This document shows positions 1 through 5,927 of a DNA stretch of 7,315 bases, piece by piece; position 1 is the stretch's first letter, and every line of letters starts with the position of its first letter. Below the pieces are notes generated by a model. That model ran no database searches. It was not told the origin of the DNA and saw nothing but the letters and a program-made list of their open reading frames with translations. The DNA comes from CAZEJK01 sp964512045 (GTDB taxonomy: Bacteria; Acidobacteriota; Thermoanaerobaculia; Thermoanaerobaculales; Sulfomarinibacteraceae): positions 1 to 7,315 of the forward strand of contig CAZEJK010000256.1 in the NCBI GenBank assembly GCA_964512045.1, given 5' to 3'. The position numbers and the translations under genes are program-made.

Positions 1-46
1 CCGGCACCTTCGGAGCATCACTTTGGTTGCGGCCCGCGGCCGCGTT
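1..46 (-). repeat. Left copy of a 46-base inverted repeat with GC hairpin
   Basis: Seen directly: read on the minus strand, this stretch matches 7261-7306 on the plus strand at 45 of 46 positions; positions 8-46 are identical without interruption and the only difference is at position 7 (partner 7300). It contains a perfect hairpin at 29-43 (stem GCGGCC/GGCCGC, 3-base loop), followed on the minus strand by an AT-richer tail. It lies about 144 bases after the tesB stop codon, in the same orientation relative to tesB as the right copy has to the Nfu gene. The match may continue beyond the left edge. It could be a dispersed intergenic element, a terminator-like module or the end of a larger repeat. 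Confidence 0.9.
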
Positions 47-121
47 GGCGGCTCAAACATCCCGTATCTTCGGAAGTTCGAAGCATCCGCCGGGGGACGG
101 GATGGCCGGGATCCGGCTGCC

Positions 122-142
122 GGGCTCAGGGCCGGGGCCGGG
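122..142 (+). other. Possible G-quadruplex motif downstream of tesB
   Basis: The plus strand carries four G-runs with short loops: GGG at 122-124, GGG at 129-131, GGGG at 134-137 and GGG at 140-142, fitting a canonical three-tetrad pattern with loops of 4, 2 and 2 bases. It lies about 50 bases past the tesB stop and is on the template strand for tesB, so the tesB transcript would be C-rich here. A role in transcription pausing or termination is inference. In DNA this GC-rich such runs also arise by chance. The rest of 47-189 shows no gene; a weak 5-bp CTTCG/CGAAG hairpin sits near 69-83. Confidence 0.3.
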
Positions 143-189
143 ACTGGCGCCGGCAATCGGGTCGACCGGGCTCTCGTGGCGGTCGCGCA

Positions 190-1053
190 TCACGGATTGC
201 GCTCGCGCATCAGCCCTTCCTGCGCGGTCGAGGCCACCAGCAGGCCGTCGCGGGTGAACAGCTGGCCGCGAACGAGGCCGCGGGCGGCGGCCGCCGATGG
301 GCTGTCGACGTCGTACAGCAGCCAGTCGTCGAACCGGAACGGGCGATGGAACCACATGGCATGGTCGATCGAGGCGAGCTGAAGGGTGGGATCCCAGAAG
401 ATCTTTCCGTGCGGCTGCAGCGCCGTGACCAGAAAGTTGAAGTCCGACGCGTACGCCAGCAGGTAGCGGTGTACTCGCGGATCGTCGGGGACGTGACCGT
501 TGGCGCGGAGCCAGACCTGGCGACGGGGGTGCATAGGCTGCGGATCGGCGGGATCGTTGACCTGGACGGGCCGGATCTCGATCGGCGTCTGACACACGAA
601 GAGAGAACGCATCGGCTTCGGGATCAGGTGCTGCCAGCGTTCGGCGAGCTCACGCTCGGAGGGAAGCCGGTCCGGCGAGGGAACCTCCGGCATCGTGCTG
701 GCATGGTCGAAGCCTGGCTCGGTCCCTTGGAACGACGCGCCCATGAACAGGATCGCCTTGCCGCGCTGGATCGCCTTCACGCGGCGAGTGGTGAAGCTGC
801 CGCCGTCTCGGGTCCGCTCGACGTCGTACACGATCGGCCGCTTCGGGTCGCCCGGCCTGAGGAAGTATGCATGGAACGAGTGAACCGTGCGCTCGTCCGG
901 GACGGTCTGGCGCGCTGCTGACAGCGCCTGACCGAGCACCTGTCCACCGAAAACCGCACCGAACCCGAGGTCCTGGCTCTGACCGCGGAAGATGGTGTCC
1001 TCGATCTTCTCGAGCTCGAGCAACGTGATCAGGTCGTCCAGCACACGCGTCAT
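190..1053 (-). CDS. tesB: Acyl-CoA thioesterase II (TesB family)
   Basis: Hydrolyses acyl-CoA thioesters to free fatty acid and CoA in the cytoplasm. The 287 residues match the usual length of about 286. The protein is a tandem double hot-dog: an N-terminal half with FGGQVLGQAL (35-44), HSFHAYFLRPGD (58-69) and RDGGSFTTRRV (82-92), and a C-terminal half with YASDFNFL (201-208), IDHAMWFHRPF (229-239) and ASTAQEG (274-280). The E. coli catalytic triad Asp204, Thr228, Gln278 maps to Asp204, Ser228 and Gln278 with identical numbering, so the enzyme should be active; serine replaces threonine, as in peroxisomal homologues. The ATG is fixed by AGGAGG at 1059-1064, five bases upstream. The gene is divergent from the methyltransferase gene; its physiological substrate cannot be told. 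Confidence 0.96.
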   Translation of the reverse strand: MTRVLDDLITLLELEKIEDTIFRGQSQDLGFGAVFGGQVLGQALSAARQTVPDERTVHSFHAYFLRPGDPKRPIVYDVERTRDGGSFTTRRVKAIQRGKAILFMGASFQGTEPGFDHASTMPEVPSPDRLPSERELAERWQHLIPKPMRSLFVCQTPIEIRPVQVNDPADPQPMHPRRQVWLRANGHVPDDPRVHRYLLAYASDFNFLVTALQPHGKIFWDPTLQLASIDHAMWFHRPFRFDDWLLYDVDSPSAAAARGLVRGQLFTRDGLLVASTAQEGLMRERNP

Positions 1054-1071
1054 CGTCGCCTCCTCGTGCTG

Positions 1072-1080
1072 ATTGTCGCA
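1072..1080 (-). promoter_or_regulatory. Candidate extended -10 promoter of tesB
   Basis: On the minus strand the sequence reads TGCGACAAT, an extended -10 with one departure from TGnTANNNT. No convincing -35 hexamer is visible. The predicted start of transcription would be near 1065, leaving a leader of about a dozen bases that is essentially the AGGAGG ribosome site. Inferred from pattern only. Confidence 0.35.
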
Positions 1081-1093
1081 GAGTCGGTCGCCA

Positions 1094-1103
1094 ACCGCGC
1101 GGT
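1094..1103. promoter_or_regulatory. GC palindrome centred between divergent promoters
   Basis: ACCGCGCGGT is a perfect 10-base palindrome, lying roughly midway between the two outward-facing -10 candidates at 1072-1077 and 1117-1122, where both -35 regions would fall. It is a possible operator for joint control of tesB and the methyltransferase gene. Short GC palindromes are common in such DNA, so this is weak. Confidence 0.25.
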
Positions 1104-1113
1104 GGACCGAAGG

Positions 1114-1122
1114 TGCTATGGT
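1114..1122 (+). promoter_or_regulatory. Candidate extended -10 promoter of the methyltransferase gene
   Basis: TGCTATGGT fits the extended -10 pattern TGn-TANNNT, with -10 hexamer TATGGT at 1117-1122. No clear -35 is seen. The transcript would begin near 1129, directly before the GGAGGG ribosome site at 1131-1136, giving a very short leader. Confidence 0.4.
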
Positions 1123-1140
1123 GCGAGCCCGGAGGGTTCG

Positions 1141-1911
1141 ATGGACCTCAACGATGACCGCCAGCGGGCCGTCTTCTTCGAGCTGTACGAGGGGTTGCCC
1201 CGGGGTGGGCCGGGAAGCACCGCGTCCACACTTCGCGCATTGGAGCTGGCCAGACCGCTACCGGAGGCGCCGGTGGTGCTCGACCTCGGCTGCGGGCCGG
1301 GCGCGCAGACGGTCGCGCTGGCCGAGGCGCTGCCGTCGGCGTCGATCCGGGCCGTGGAGCTCCACCGGCCGTTTCTGGATCAGCTCGAGCGGCAGCTGGC
1401 GGAGCGCGGCATGGCGGACCGGGTCGAGCTGATCTGCGGTGATATGTCGGCGCTCGATGTGCCGGAGGGCTCGGTCGACCTGCTGTGGTGCGAGGGTGCG
1501 GCGTACTTCGTCGGTGTCGAGACGGCGCTCGAGCAGTGGCGAGAGTGGTTGCGGCCAGGGGGTGTTGTGGCGCTGACCGAGGCCACCTGGTTGCGATCTG
1601 ATCCTCCGGAGCCGGTGCGCCGCTGCTGGCAGGAGGAGTACCCTGACATCGATACGGTCGAGGCGCTGCTGGACACGGTGACCCGCTGTGGCTTCGAGCT
1701 GTGCGGCTCGTTCGTGCTGCCGCCGAGCGACTGGTGGGATGCGTTCTACACGCCGATGTCCGAGCGGATCGCTCTCCTGCGCAGGGACTACGCCAACGAC
1801 GATGTGGCGCAGGAGGTGCTCGCCGAAGCGGCGGAGGAGATCGAGCTGTACCGAGAGCACGGCGCGTACTACGGCTATACGTTCGTGGTCGGACGCCGCA
1901 CGGCTCCTTGA
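1141..1911 (+). CDS. Class I SAM-dependent methyltransferase, substrate unknown
   Basis: A 256-residue cytoplasmic protein with the Rossmann methyltransferase core. Motif I is VLDLGCGPG at 46-54 (SAM-binding glycine loop), the acidic residue ending strand 2 is Glu73 (AVELH), the adenine-binding region is CGDM at 99-102, strand 4 is VDLLWCEGAAYFVG at 112-125, and LRPGG (137-141) precedes strand 5. The C-terminal part (190-256) has many aromatic residues and probably forms the substrate lid. The N-terminal FFELYEGLPRGGPGS (12-26) resembles uncharacterised small-molecule methyltransferases. I chose ATG 1141 because GGAGGG lies at 1131-1136; an in-frame GTG at 1066 would add 25 residues with no family match and would run back through the predicted promoter. 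It is divergent from tesB and is followed by a separate promoter for the rml operon. Family is sure; the methyl acceptor is not known. Confidence 0.93.
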   Translation: MDLNDDRQRAVFFELYEGLPRGGPGSTASTLRALELARPLPEAPVVLDLGCGPGAQTVALAEALPSASIRAVELHRPFLDQLERQLAERGMADRVELICGDMSALDVPEGSVDLLWCEGAAYFVGVETALEQWREWLRPGGVVALTEATWLRSDPPEPVRRCWQEEYPDIDTVEALLDTVTRCGFELCGSFVLPPSDWWDAFYTPMSERIALLRRDYANDDVAQEVLAEAAEEIELYREHGAYYGYTFVVGRRTAP

Positions 1912-1938
1912 GGCGCCTCCAGGCGCCGAGCTGGAGGC
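1912..1938 (+). terminator. Overlapping hairpins just after the methyltransferase stop
   Basis: Two mutually exclusive stems start next to the stop codon. One is GCCTCCAG (1915-1922) pairing with CTGGAGGC (1931-1938) across an 8-base loop. The other is GGCGCC (1912-1917) pairing with GGCGCC (1922-1927) across TCCA. There is no following T tract, so a classical intrinsic terminator is not shown. It may act as a weak or factor-assisted terminator, or as an operator, since it reaches into the -35 region of the rml promoter. Confidence 0.35.
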
Positions 1939-1950
1939 CCTACGTGTCCC

Positions 1951-1959
1951 TGCTACAAT
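1951..1959 (+). promoter_or_regulatory. Extended -10 promoter of the rmlACB-peptidase operon
   Basis: TGCTACAAT is an extended -10 with hexamer TACAAT at 1954-1959, the best promoter match in the window. There is no clear -35 at the expected distance; that position is occupied by the right arm of the 1915-1938 hairpin. The transcript would begin near 1966, about 22 bases before the rmlA start, with the GGGAGG ribosome site at 1975-1980. Confidence 0.5.
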
Positions 1960-1987
1960 CACGCCGCTCGGAGTGGGAGGCCGGTTG

Positions 1988-2884
1988 ATGAAAGGTATCG
2001 TGCTCGCAGGAGGCGCCGGCTCACGGCTGCATCCGGTCACCCGGGTGGTCAGCAAGCAGCTCTTGCCTGTCCATGACAAGCCGATGGTGTACTACCCGAT
2101 CAGCCTGTTGATGCTGGCGGGGATCCGTGAGGTGCTGGTGATCTCGACGCCCAGAGACCTGCCATCGTTTCGGGATCTCCTCGGTGACGGCTCGCGCCTC
2201 GGGATGCGCTTCGCATACTGTGAGCAGCCACGACCGGAGGGCCTGGCACAGGCGTTCCTGCTCGGTCGCGACTTTCTCGATGGACAGCCTGGCGCCCTGG
2301 TGCTGGGCGACAACATCCTGTTCGGTCACGGCGTGTCGGGTCTGCTGCGCGAGTCGGTGGCCGCAGTGACCACCGGCGCGCGGATCTTCGCCTACCGGGT
2401 GAGTGATCCCGAGCGCTACGGAGTGGTGGAGTTCGACGCCGACGGCCGGGCGGTCAGCCTCGAGGAGAAGCCCGCCAGACCGCGGAGCTCGTACGCTGTG
2501 CCCGGCCTGTACTTCTACGGACCGGATGTCTGTGAGCTGGCGGCCGGGCTGCGGCCCAGTGCCCGGGGTGAGCTCGAGATCACCGATTTGAACCGGATCT
2601 ATCTCGAGCGCGGCGAGCTCGACGTCGGCGTGCTCGGCCGAGGCGTCGCGTGGCTCGACGCCGGGACACCGCGCAGCCTGCTGGATGCGGCGACGTTCAT
2701 CGCGGCGATCGAGGAGCGCCAGGGGCTCAAGATCGGCTGCCTCGAGGAGATCGCCTGGCACAACGGGTGGATCGGCGACACGGAGGTGTTGGCCGAGGCG
2801 CAACGGTTGGCCGGGACGGCGTACGGACAGTTCCTGAAGAGTCTGGTGGAGAGCGGGCAGGAGGTCGTTCGTGGAGCGTCATGA
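1988..2884 (+). CDS. rmlA: Glucose-1-phosphate thymidylyltransferase
   Basis: Makes dTDP-glucose and pyrophosphate from glucose-1-phosphate and dTTP, the first step of dTDP-deoxysugar synthesis. The 298 residues match the long RmlA type (about 290). The nucleotide-binding loop is LAGGAGSRLHPVT at 6-18, followed by SKQLLPVHDKPMVYYP (22-37); GDN with Asp108 and WLDAGT with Asp224 supply the metal-binding aspartates; EEKP (159-162), SYAVPGLYFYG (168-178) and ARGELEITDLNRIY (192-205) complete the sugar site. All conserved residues I can check are present. ATG 1988 follows GGGAGG by seven bases; the open frame continues upstream, but that extension is an out-of-frame reading of the methyltransferase gene. 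It overlaps rmlC by 14 bases, so translation is probably coupled. The C-terminal tail (about 284-298) is slightly longer than usual. Confidence 0.98.
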   Translation: MKGIVLAGGAGSRLHPVTRVVSKQLLPVHDKPMVYYPISLLMLAGIREVLVISTPRDLPSFRDLLGDGSRLGMRFAYCEQPRPEGLAQAFLLGRDFLDGQPGALVLGDNILFGHGVSGLLRESVAAVTTGARIFAYRVSDPERYGVVEFDADGRAVSLEEKPARPRSSYAVPGLYFYGPDVCELAAGLRPSARGELEITDLNRIYLERGELDVGVLGRGVAWLDAGTPRSLLDAATFIAAIEERQGLKIGCLEEIAWHNGWIGDTEVLAEAQRLAGTAYGQFLKSLVESGQEVVRGAS

Positions 2885-3431
2885 GACCAGCCTGGAGGGT
2901 GTCTGGTTGCTCGAGCCGCGGGTGTACTCGGACCATCGGGGCTTCTTCGTGGAGTCGTACAACCGGCGCACCATGGCGGACCTCGGAATCACCACGGAGT
3001 TCGTTCAGGATAACCACGCGCGTTCCGGCCGGGGCGTGCTCAGGGGTCTGCACTACCAGCTCGGTCGGCCTCAGGCGAAGCTGGTCCGCGTCACTGTTGG
3101 ACGGGTGTTTGATGTCGTCGTTGATGTTCGCCGGGGCAGCGCCACATTCGGGCGCTGGTTCGGAGCGGAGCTGAGTGCGGACAGCTTCCTGCAGATGTAC
3201 GTTCCCGAGGGATTTGCACACGGCTACCTGGTGCTCAGTGACGTTGCCGAGTTCCAGTACAAGTGCTCCGACTTCTATGAGCCCTCCCAGGAGCGGGGTG
3301 TGCTCTGGAGCGATCCGGACATCGGCATCCGATGGCCCGTCGACGATGTCGAGCCGATCCTCAGCGACAAGGACGCGAGGCTGCCACGGCTTCATGCCAT
3401 GGCAGACGCTGACCTTCCGGAGCCTCGATGA
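2871..3431 (+). CDS. rmlC: dTDP-4-dehydrorhamnose 3,5-epimerase
   Basis: Epimerises C3 and C5 of dTDP-4-keto-6-deoxy-D-glucose to give dTDP-4-keto-L-rhamnose. It has 186 residues, the family's usual size, and a cupin (jelly-roll) fold. Conserved features: DHRGFFVESY (21-30), QDNHARSGRGVLRGLHYQ (46-63) with Arg58 and catalytic-base His61, Lys70, VPEGFAHGY (111-119) with His117, EFQYKC (127-132) with Tyr130, and the SDKD segment (165-168) near the C terminus. The tyrosine expected for the second epimerisation is present, supporting a true 3,5-epimerase rather than a 3-only enzyme (inference). The start is GTG: AGGAGG at 2859-2864 lies six bases upstream, inside rmlA. The stop overlaps the rmlB start as ATGA. 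Confidence 0.97.
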   Translation: MERHETSLEGVWLLEPRVYSDHRGFFVESYNRRTMADLGITTEFVQDNHARSGRGVLRGLHYQLGRPQAKLVRVTVGRVFDVVVDVRRGSATFGRWFGAELSADSFLQMYVPEGFAHGYLVLSDVAEFQYKCSDFYEPSQERGVLWSDPDIGIRWPVDDVEPILSDKDARLPRLHAMADADLPEPR

Positions 3432-4495
3432 TGGCCCAGCACACGCCACGCAACGTGCTTGTCACCGGCGGCGCAGGCTTCATCGGTTGCAACTTCGTCC
3501 GCTACCTGCTTGCGAGCGATCGTGACGTTCGGGTGGTCAATGTCGACAAGCTGACCTATGCCGGTCACACGGCCAGCCTGGTGGGGGTGAGCGAGCTGTA
3601 CGGATCGCGCTACGCCTTCGAGCACGCCGACATCTGCGATGCACCTCGCATGCGACAGCTGATGGAGAGCTGGCAGGTGGACACGGTGGTGCACTTCGCG
3701 GCCGAGAGCCACGTGGACCGCTCGATCGACGGTCCGCTGGAGTTTGTCGACACCAACATCCGCGGCACAGCGGTGCTGCTCGAGGCGGCCCGTGCGATCT
3801 GGGGCCGGCGGGACGACGTCCGCTTCCACCACATCTCCACCGACGAGGTGTACGGTTCGCTCGGCGCGGACGGCCTGTTCCGGGAGGACACGCCGTACGA
3901 TCCGTCGAGCCCGTACTCGGCGTCCAAGGCGGCGTCGGATCACCTGGTGCGCTCCTGGCATCGCACGTTCGGCGTGCCGGTGACGTTGTCGAACTGCTCG
4001 AACAACTACGGTCCGTACCAGTACCCGGAGAAGCTGATCCCCCTGATGATCCGCAACGCGATCGAGGAGCGGCCGCTGCCGGTCTACGGCGATGGTGGCA
4101 ACGTGCGCGACTGGCTGTTCGTGACGGACCACTGCCTCGCCGTCGATATGGTGGTGCGCGGCGGTGAGCCGGGGCGGACGTACAACGTGGGCGGATGGAA
4201 CGAGCAGACCAACCTCCGGGTTGTCGAGCAGATCTGCGACGCGGTCGATGCCGTCAGGCCGAGGGCCGACGGGTCGAGCCGGAGGGATCTGATCACGTTT
4301 GTCGAGGATCGTCCCGGCCACGATCGGCGGTACGCCATCGATGCGCACCGGGTCGAGGCGGAGATCGGCTGGCGTCCGCAGCTCAGCTTCGCCGAAGGGC
4401 TCGAGTCGACCGTGCTGTGGTACCTCGACAACGAGGCGTGGTGCCGTCAGGTGACCGAAGGGACCTACGATGGAGGCCGCCTCGGTCTGGGCTAG
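3428..4495 (+). CDS. rmlB: dTDP-glucose 4,6-dehydratase
   Basis: Converts dTDP-glucose to dTDP-4-keto-6-deoxy-D-glucose using bound NAD+. It has 355 residues, typical length. It is an extended short-chain dehydrogenase: NAD-binding VTGGAGFIG at 12-20, Asp40 with KLTYAG (41-46), HFAAESHVDRSI (89-100), catalytic HISTDEVYG (135-143) with the Asp-Glu pair at 139-140, the YSASK pair Tyr163/Lys167, SNNYGPYQYPEKLIP (191-205) and DRPGHDRRYAID (294-305). It starts by a 4-base ATGA overlap with rmlC; a second ATG at 3431 is equally possible, with GGAG at 3419-3422 serving either. It overlaps the next gene by 26 bases. Although it acts before RmlC, it is encoded after it. rmlD does not follow. Confidence 0.98.
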   Translation: MMAQHTPRNVLVTGGAGFIGCNFVRYLLASDRDVRVVNVDKLTYAGHTASLVGVSELYGSRYAFEHADICDAPRMRQLMESWQVDTVVHFAAESHVDRSIDGPLEFVDTNIRGTAVLLEAARAIWGRRDDVRFHHISTDEVYGSLGADGLFREDTPYDPSSPYSASKAASDHLVRSWHRTFGVPVTLSNCSNNYGPYQYPEKLIPLMIRNAIEERPLPVYGDGGNVRDWLFVTDHCLAVDMVVRGGEPGRTYNVGGWNEQTNLRVVEQICDAVDAVRPRADGSSRRDLITFVEDRPGHDRRYAIDAHRVEAEIGWRPQLSFAEGLESTVLWYLDNEAWCRQVTEGTYDGGRLGLG

Positions 4496-5525
4496 AGGGG
4501 TTCGCGCTGCGGCGCTGTTGCTGGGGCTCGGTGCCGCGGTAGCCGCTGCCACGGACCTGCAGCGACGCATCGAGCGCCGCTCGGTTCCACTGGTTGAGGT
4601 TGGCGGTGCCCCGCATGCTCCGGTCCGGCCGTTCTGTCGTGCGGTGGATGGTGAGTGGAGCCTGGAGCCAGTGCACCAACGCCTCGAGCTTCGGATTGGT
4701 GCGCGCCGGTGCCGTGCCATCGTCGGCGTTCCGGCGCTGGAGTGCTCAGGTCGAGCCGTTCCGGTCACGCGGTCTCCGGTCGTGGTGGACGGAGAACCGG
4801 CGCTGCCTCTGGAGTGGGTGCTCGGTGCGCTGTGGCCGGGAGCACTATCGGACGGAAGGCGGCTGCAGCTCGACGTCGTGACGCCGGCCAGGATCTCGGT
4901 GCTGCGACCCCGGCGGCCCTCGTTGGAGCGGATGAGCGCGCGGCAGGTGGCGCGTCATCTGGAGAGGTTGCAGTCTCCGATCGATGGTGCGGCGCCACCT
5001 CGGCGCGGTCGCTGGCTTCCGGGCGCCTCGCGTGACTACCGGTCCGGCGTGCACGAGGGGTTCGACTTCTTTCAACGGACCGATGGCAAGCCGCTGGAGG
5101 GTGGGACGCCAGTCCTGTCCATGACGGCGGGTGTGGTGGTGCGTGCGGATCACACGTATCAGGAGATCGGCCGAGCCGAGCGCGACGCGCTCCTGGAGGA
5201 GGCGCGCCATCATGCACATACGCCGGATTGGATCCTCGACCGGATGCACGGCCGGAGCGTCGTTGTCCGTTCGACGGGTGCGGTGACCGTTCGCTACTCG
5301 CACCTCTCGGGAGTACGCGAGCGCCTTACGGTGGGGTCGGACGTGGCGGCTGGTGAGCTTCTCGGCTGGGTCGGCAACTCGGGGACCAATGCGGCGACGG
5401 TCGGTAGCGACTGGGGCGCCCACCTCCACTGTGATATCCACATCGCTGGCTGGCCGTTCTGGAAGTACCTGACGCGGGCTCAGGCGCGGTGGGTCCTGGC
5501 TCAGGCGCTTGACCTGCAGCTGTGA
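4470..5525 (+). CDS. Exported M23 (LytM/lysostaphin-type) zinc metallopeptidase
   Basis: Probably cleaves peptidoglycan cross-bridges outside the inner membrane. The 351 residues begin with an Arg-containing N terminus and a hydrophobic stretch (13-27) ending AVAAA, a signal peptide or anchor. Residues about 65-140 include SPVVVDGEPALPLEWVLGAL (102-121), resembling the copper amine oxidase N-terminal-like domain found on exported wall proteins (inference). The M23 domain covers about 190-335: HEGFD gives His195 and Asp199, RYSHLS gives His278, and HLH gives His318 and His320. The LytM zinc ligands and catalytic histidines are thus all present. A charged stretch of about 30 residues (229-262) interrupts the usual strand pair. 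Cysteines lie at 56, 81, 92 and 321. Start ATG 4470 lies inside rmlB with GAAGGGA at 4457-4463. Last gene of the rml operon. Confidence 0.92.
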   Translation: MEAASVWARGVRAAALLLGLGAAVAAATDLQRRIERRSVPLVEVGGAPHAPVRPFCRAVDGEWSLEPVHQRLELRIGARRCRAIVGVPALECSGRAVPVTRSPVVVDGEPALPLEWVLGALWPGALSDGRRLQLDVVTPARISVLRPRRPSLERMSARQVARHLERLQSPIDGAAPPRRGRWLPGASRDYRSGVHEGFDFFQRTDGKPLEGGTPVLSMTAGVVVRADHTYQEIGRAERDALLEEARHHAHTPDWILDRMHGRSVVVRSTGAVTVRYSHLSGVRERLTVGSDVAAGELLGWVGNSGTNAATVGSDWGAHLHCDIHIAGWPFWKYLTRAQARWVLAQALDLQL

Positions 5526-5583
5526 CGTGTTCGCTGCACTGGAGGTGGGTTTGGTGTGCGGAGTCGGTTGCTCGTGAGCGTGT

Positions 5584-5835
5584 CTACAGCCCGATCCGCT
5601 CCGCCGGCATGGCGTGCTCGAGCAGCATGACCGGGATCCCGGACACCACCGGGTAGACGAGCCGAGCTTCGCGGCTGTACAGGCCTTGCAGGACCTCGGG
5701 CTCCTCGTCCCGGAACTGCTCACGGAACCGTTCGACCAGCTCGTTCTGAACCTCTACGGGGAGGTCCACGACCTCCAGTGGACCGCGAGTCTTCGGGCAC
5801 ACGAGAATCTCCAGATAGAGCGGATCCACAGTCAC
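5584..5835 (-). CDS. Trm112/UPF0434-like small protein lacking the cysteine pairs
   Basis: An 83-residue protein of the Trm112-like (UPF0434/YcaR) family, whose members are small zinc-ribbon-like proteins; some activate methyltransferases. The family signature is clear at both ends: LYLEILVCPKTRGPLE (6-21) and LVYPVVSGIPVMLLEH (59-74). Between them lies an acidic helical segment (26-51), longer than in the roughly 60-residue E. coli homologue. Only one cysteine (Cys13) remains; the second position of CPxC is Thr16 and no other cysteines exist, so zinc binding is unlikely. The start is GTG at 5835 with AGGAGG at 5845-5850, nine bases upstream; GTG at 5829 is an alternative. Extending upstream to 5904 would give a non-family N terminus and cross the predicted promoter. 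Function unknown. Confidence 0.85.
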   Translation of the reverse strand: MTVDPLYLEILVCPKTRGPLEVVDLPVEVQNELVERFREQFRDEEPEVLQGLYSREARLVYPVVSGIPVMLLEHAMPAERIGL

Positions 5836-5856
5836 AGCCGGCTGCCTCCTGACGTC

Positions 5857-5865
5857 AGGATACCA
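5857..5865 (-). promoter_or_regulatory. Candidate extended -10 promoter of the Trm112-like gene
   Basis: On the minus strand TGGTATCCT fits TGn-TANNNT, with -10 hexamer TATCCT. Transcription would start near 5850, at the AGGAGG ribosome site, giving a leader of about 15 bases. No good -35 is seen. It is the left half of a mirror-symmetric divergent promoter region. Confidence 0.4.
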
Positions 5866-5927
5866 TAGAGCCGGGCGAATCCAGCGCGGCGCCGCGCGCC
5901 ACACGCCGCCGGCTCTGGAGCATGGTA
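5861..5927. promoter_or_regulatory. Interrupted dyad spanning the divergent promoters
   Basis: Seen directly: AGAGCCGG (5867-5874) is mirrored by CCGGCTCT (5909-5916), centre 5891.5. Nested inside is a perfect 14-base palindrome GCGCGGC/GCCGCGC (5884-5897), centre 5890.5. Outside, TACCAT (5861-5866) is mirrored by ATGGTA (5922-5927), offset by five bases; these outer arms contain the TGGTA parts of both extended -10 elements. Inferred: an operator or structured region controlling the Trm112-like and proline-rich genes together. Confidence 0.5.

Noticed and set aside
29..43. NotI-containing sequence at the window end as a cloning adaptor
   Set aside because: A NotI recognition site is present within both repeat copies, but the identity extends far beyond it into non-vector-like sequence and the copies differ at one base. 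Not fully excluded.
77..87. TTCGAAGCATC resembling TTCGGAGCATC of the left repeat (9-19)
   Set aside because: Only 11 bases with one mismatch; the rest of the repeat does not continue, so a degenerate extra copy is not supported.
1066..1140. GTG start at 1066 for the methyltransferase
   Set aside because: No ribosome site, no family match for the added 25 residues, and it would run through the predicted promoter; GGAGGG favours ATG 1141.
1688..1987. N-terminal extension of the rmlA frame
   Set aside because: It is an alternative-frame reading of the methyltransferase gene; RmlA homology begins exactly at the ATG at 1988.
2021..2803. Minus-strand open frame opposite rmlA
   Set aside because: Antisense to all RmlA motifs, low-complexity composition, no ribosome site evidence. 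The frames at 1258-2079, 2727-3449 and 4845-5723 on the minus strand were rejected for the same reason.
3392..4768. Long minus-strand open frame (458 codons) opposite rmlB and the peptidase start
   Set aside because: It lies antisense to well-conserved rmlB, has an Arg/Pro/His-rich composition typical of high-GC shadow frames, and shows no family motif.
5526..5583. Terminator in the convergent gap between the peptidase and Trm112-like genes
   Set aside because: Only the short palindrome GCTCGTGAGC near 5569-5578 is visible, with no stable stem and no T tract on either strand.
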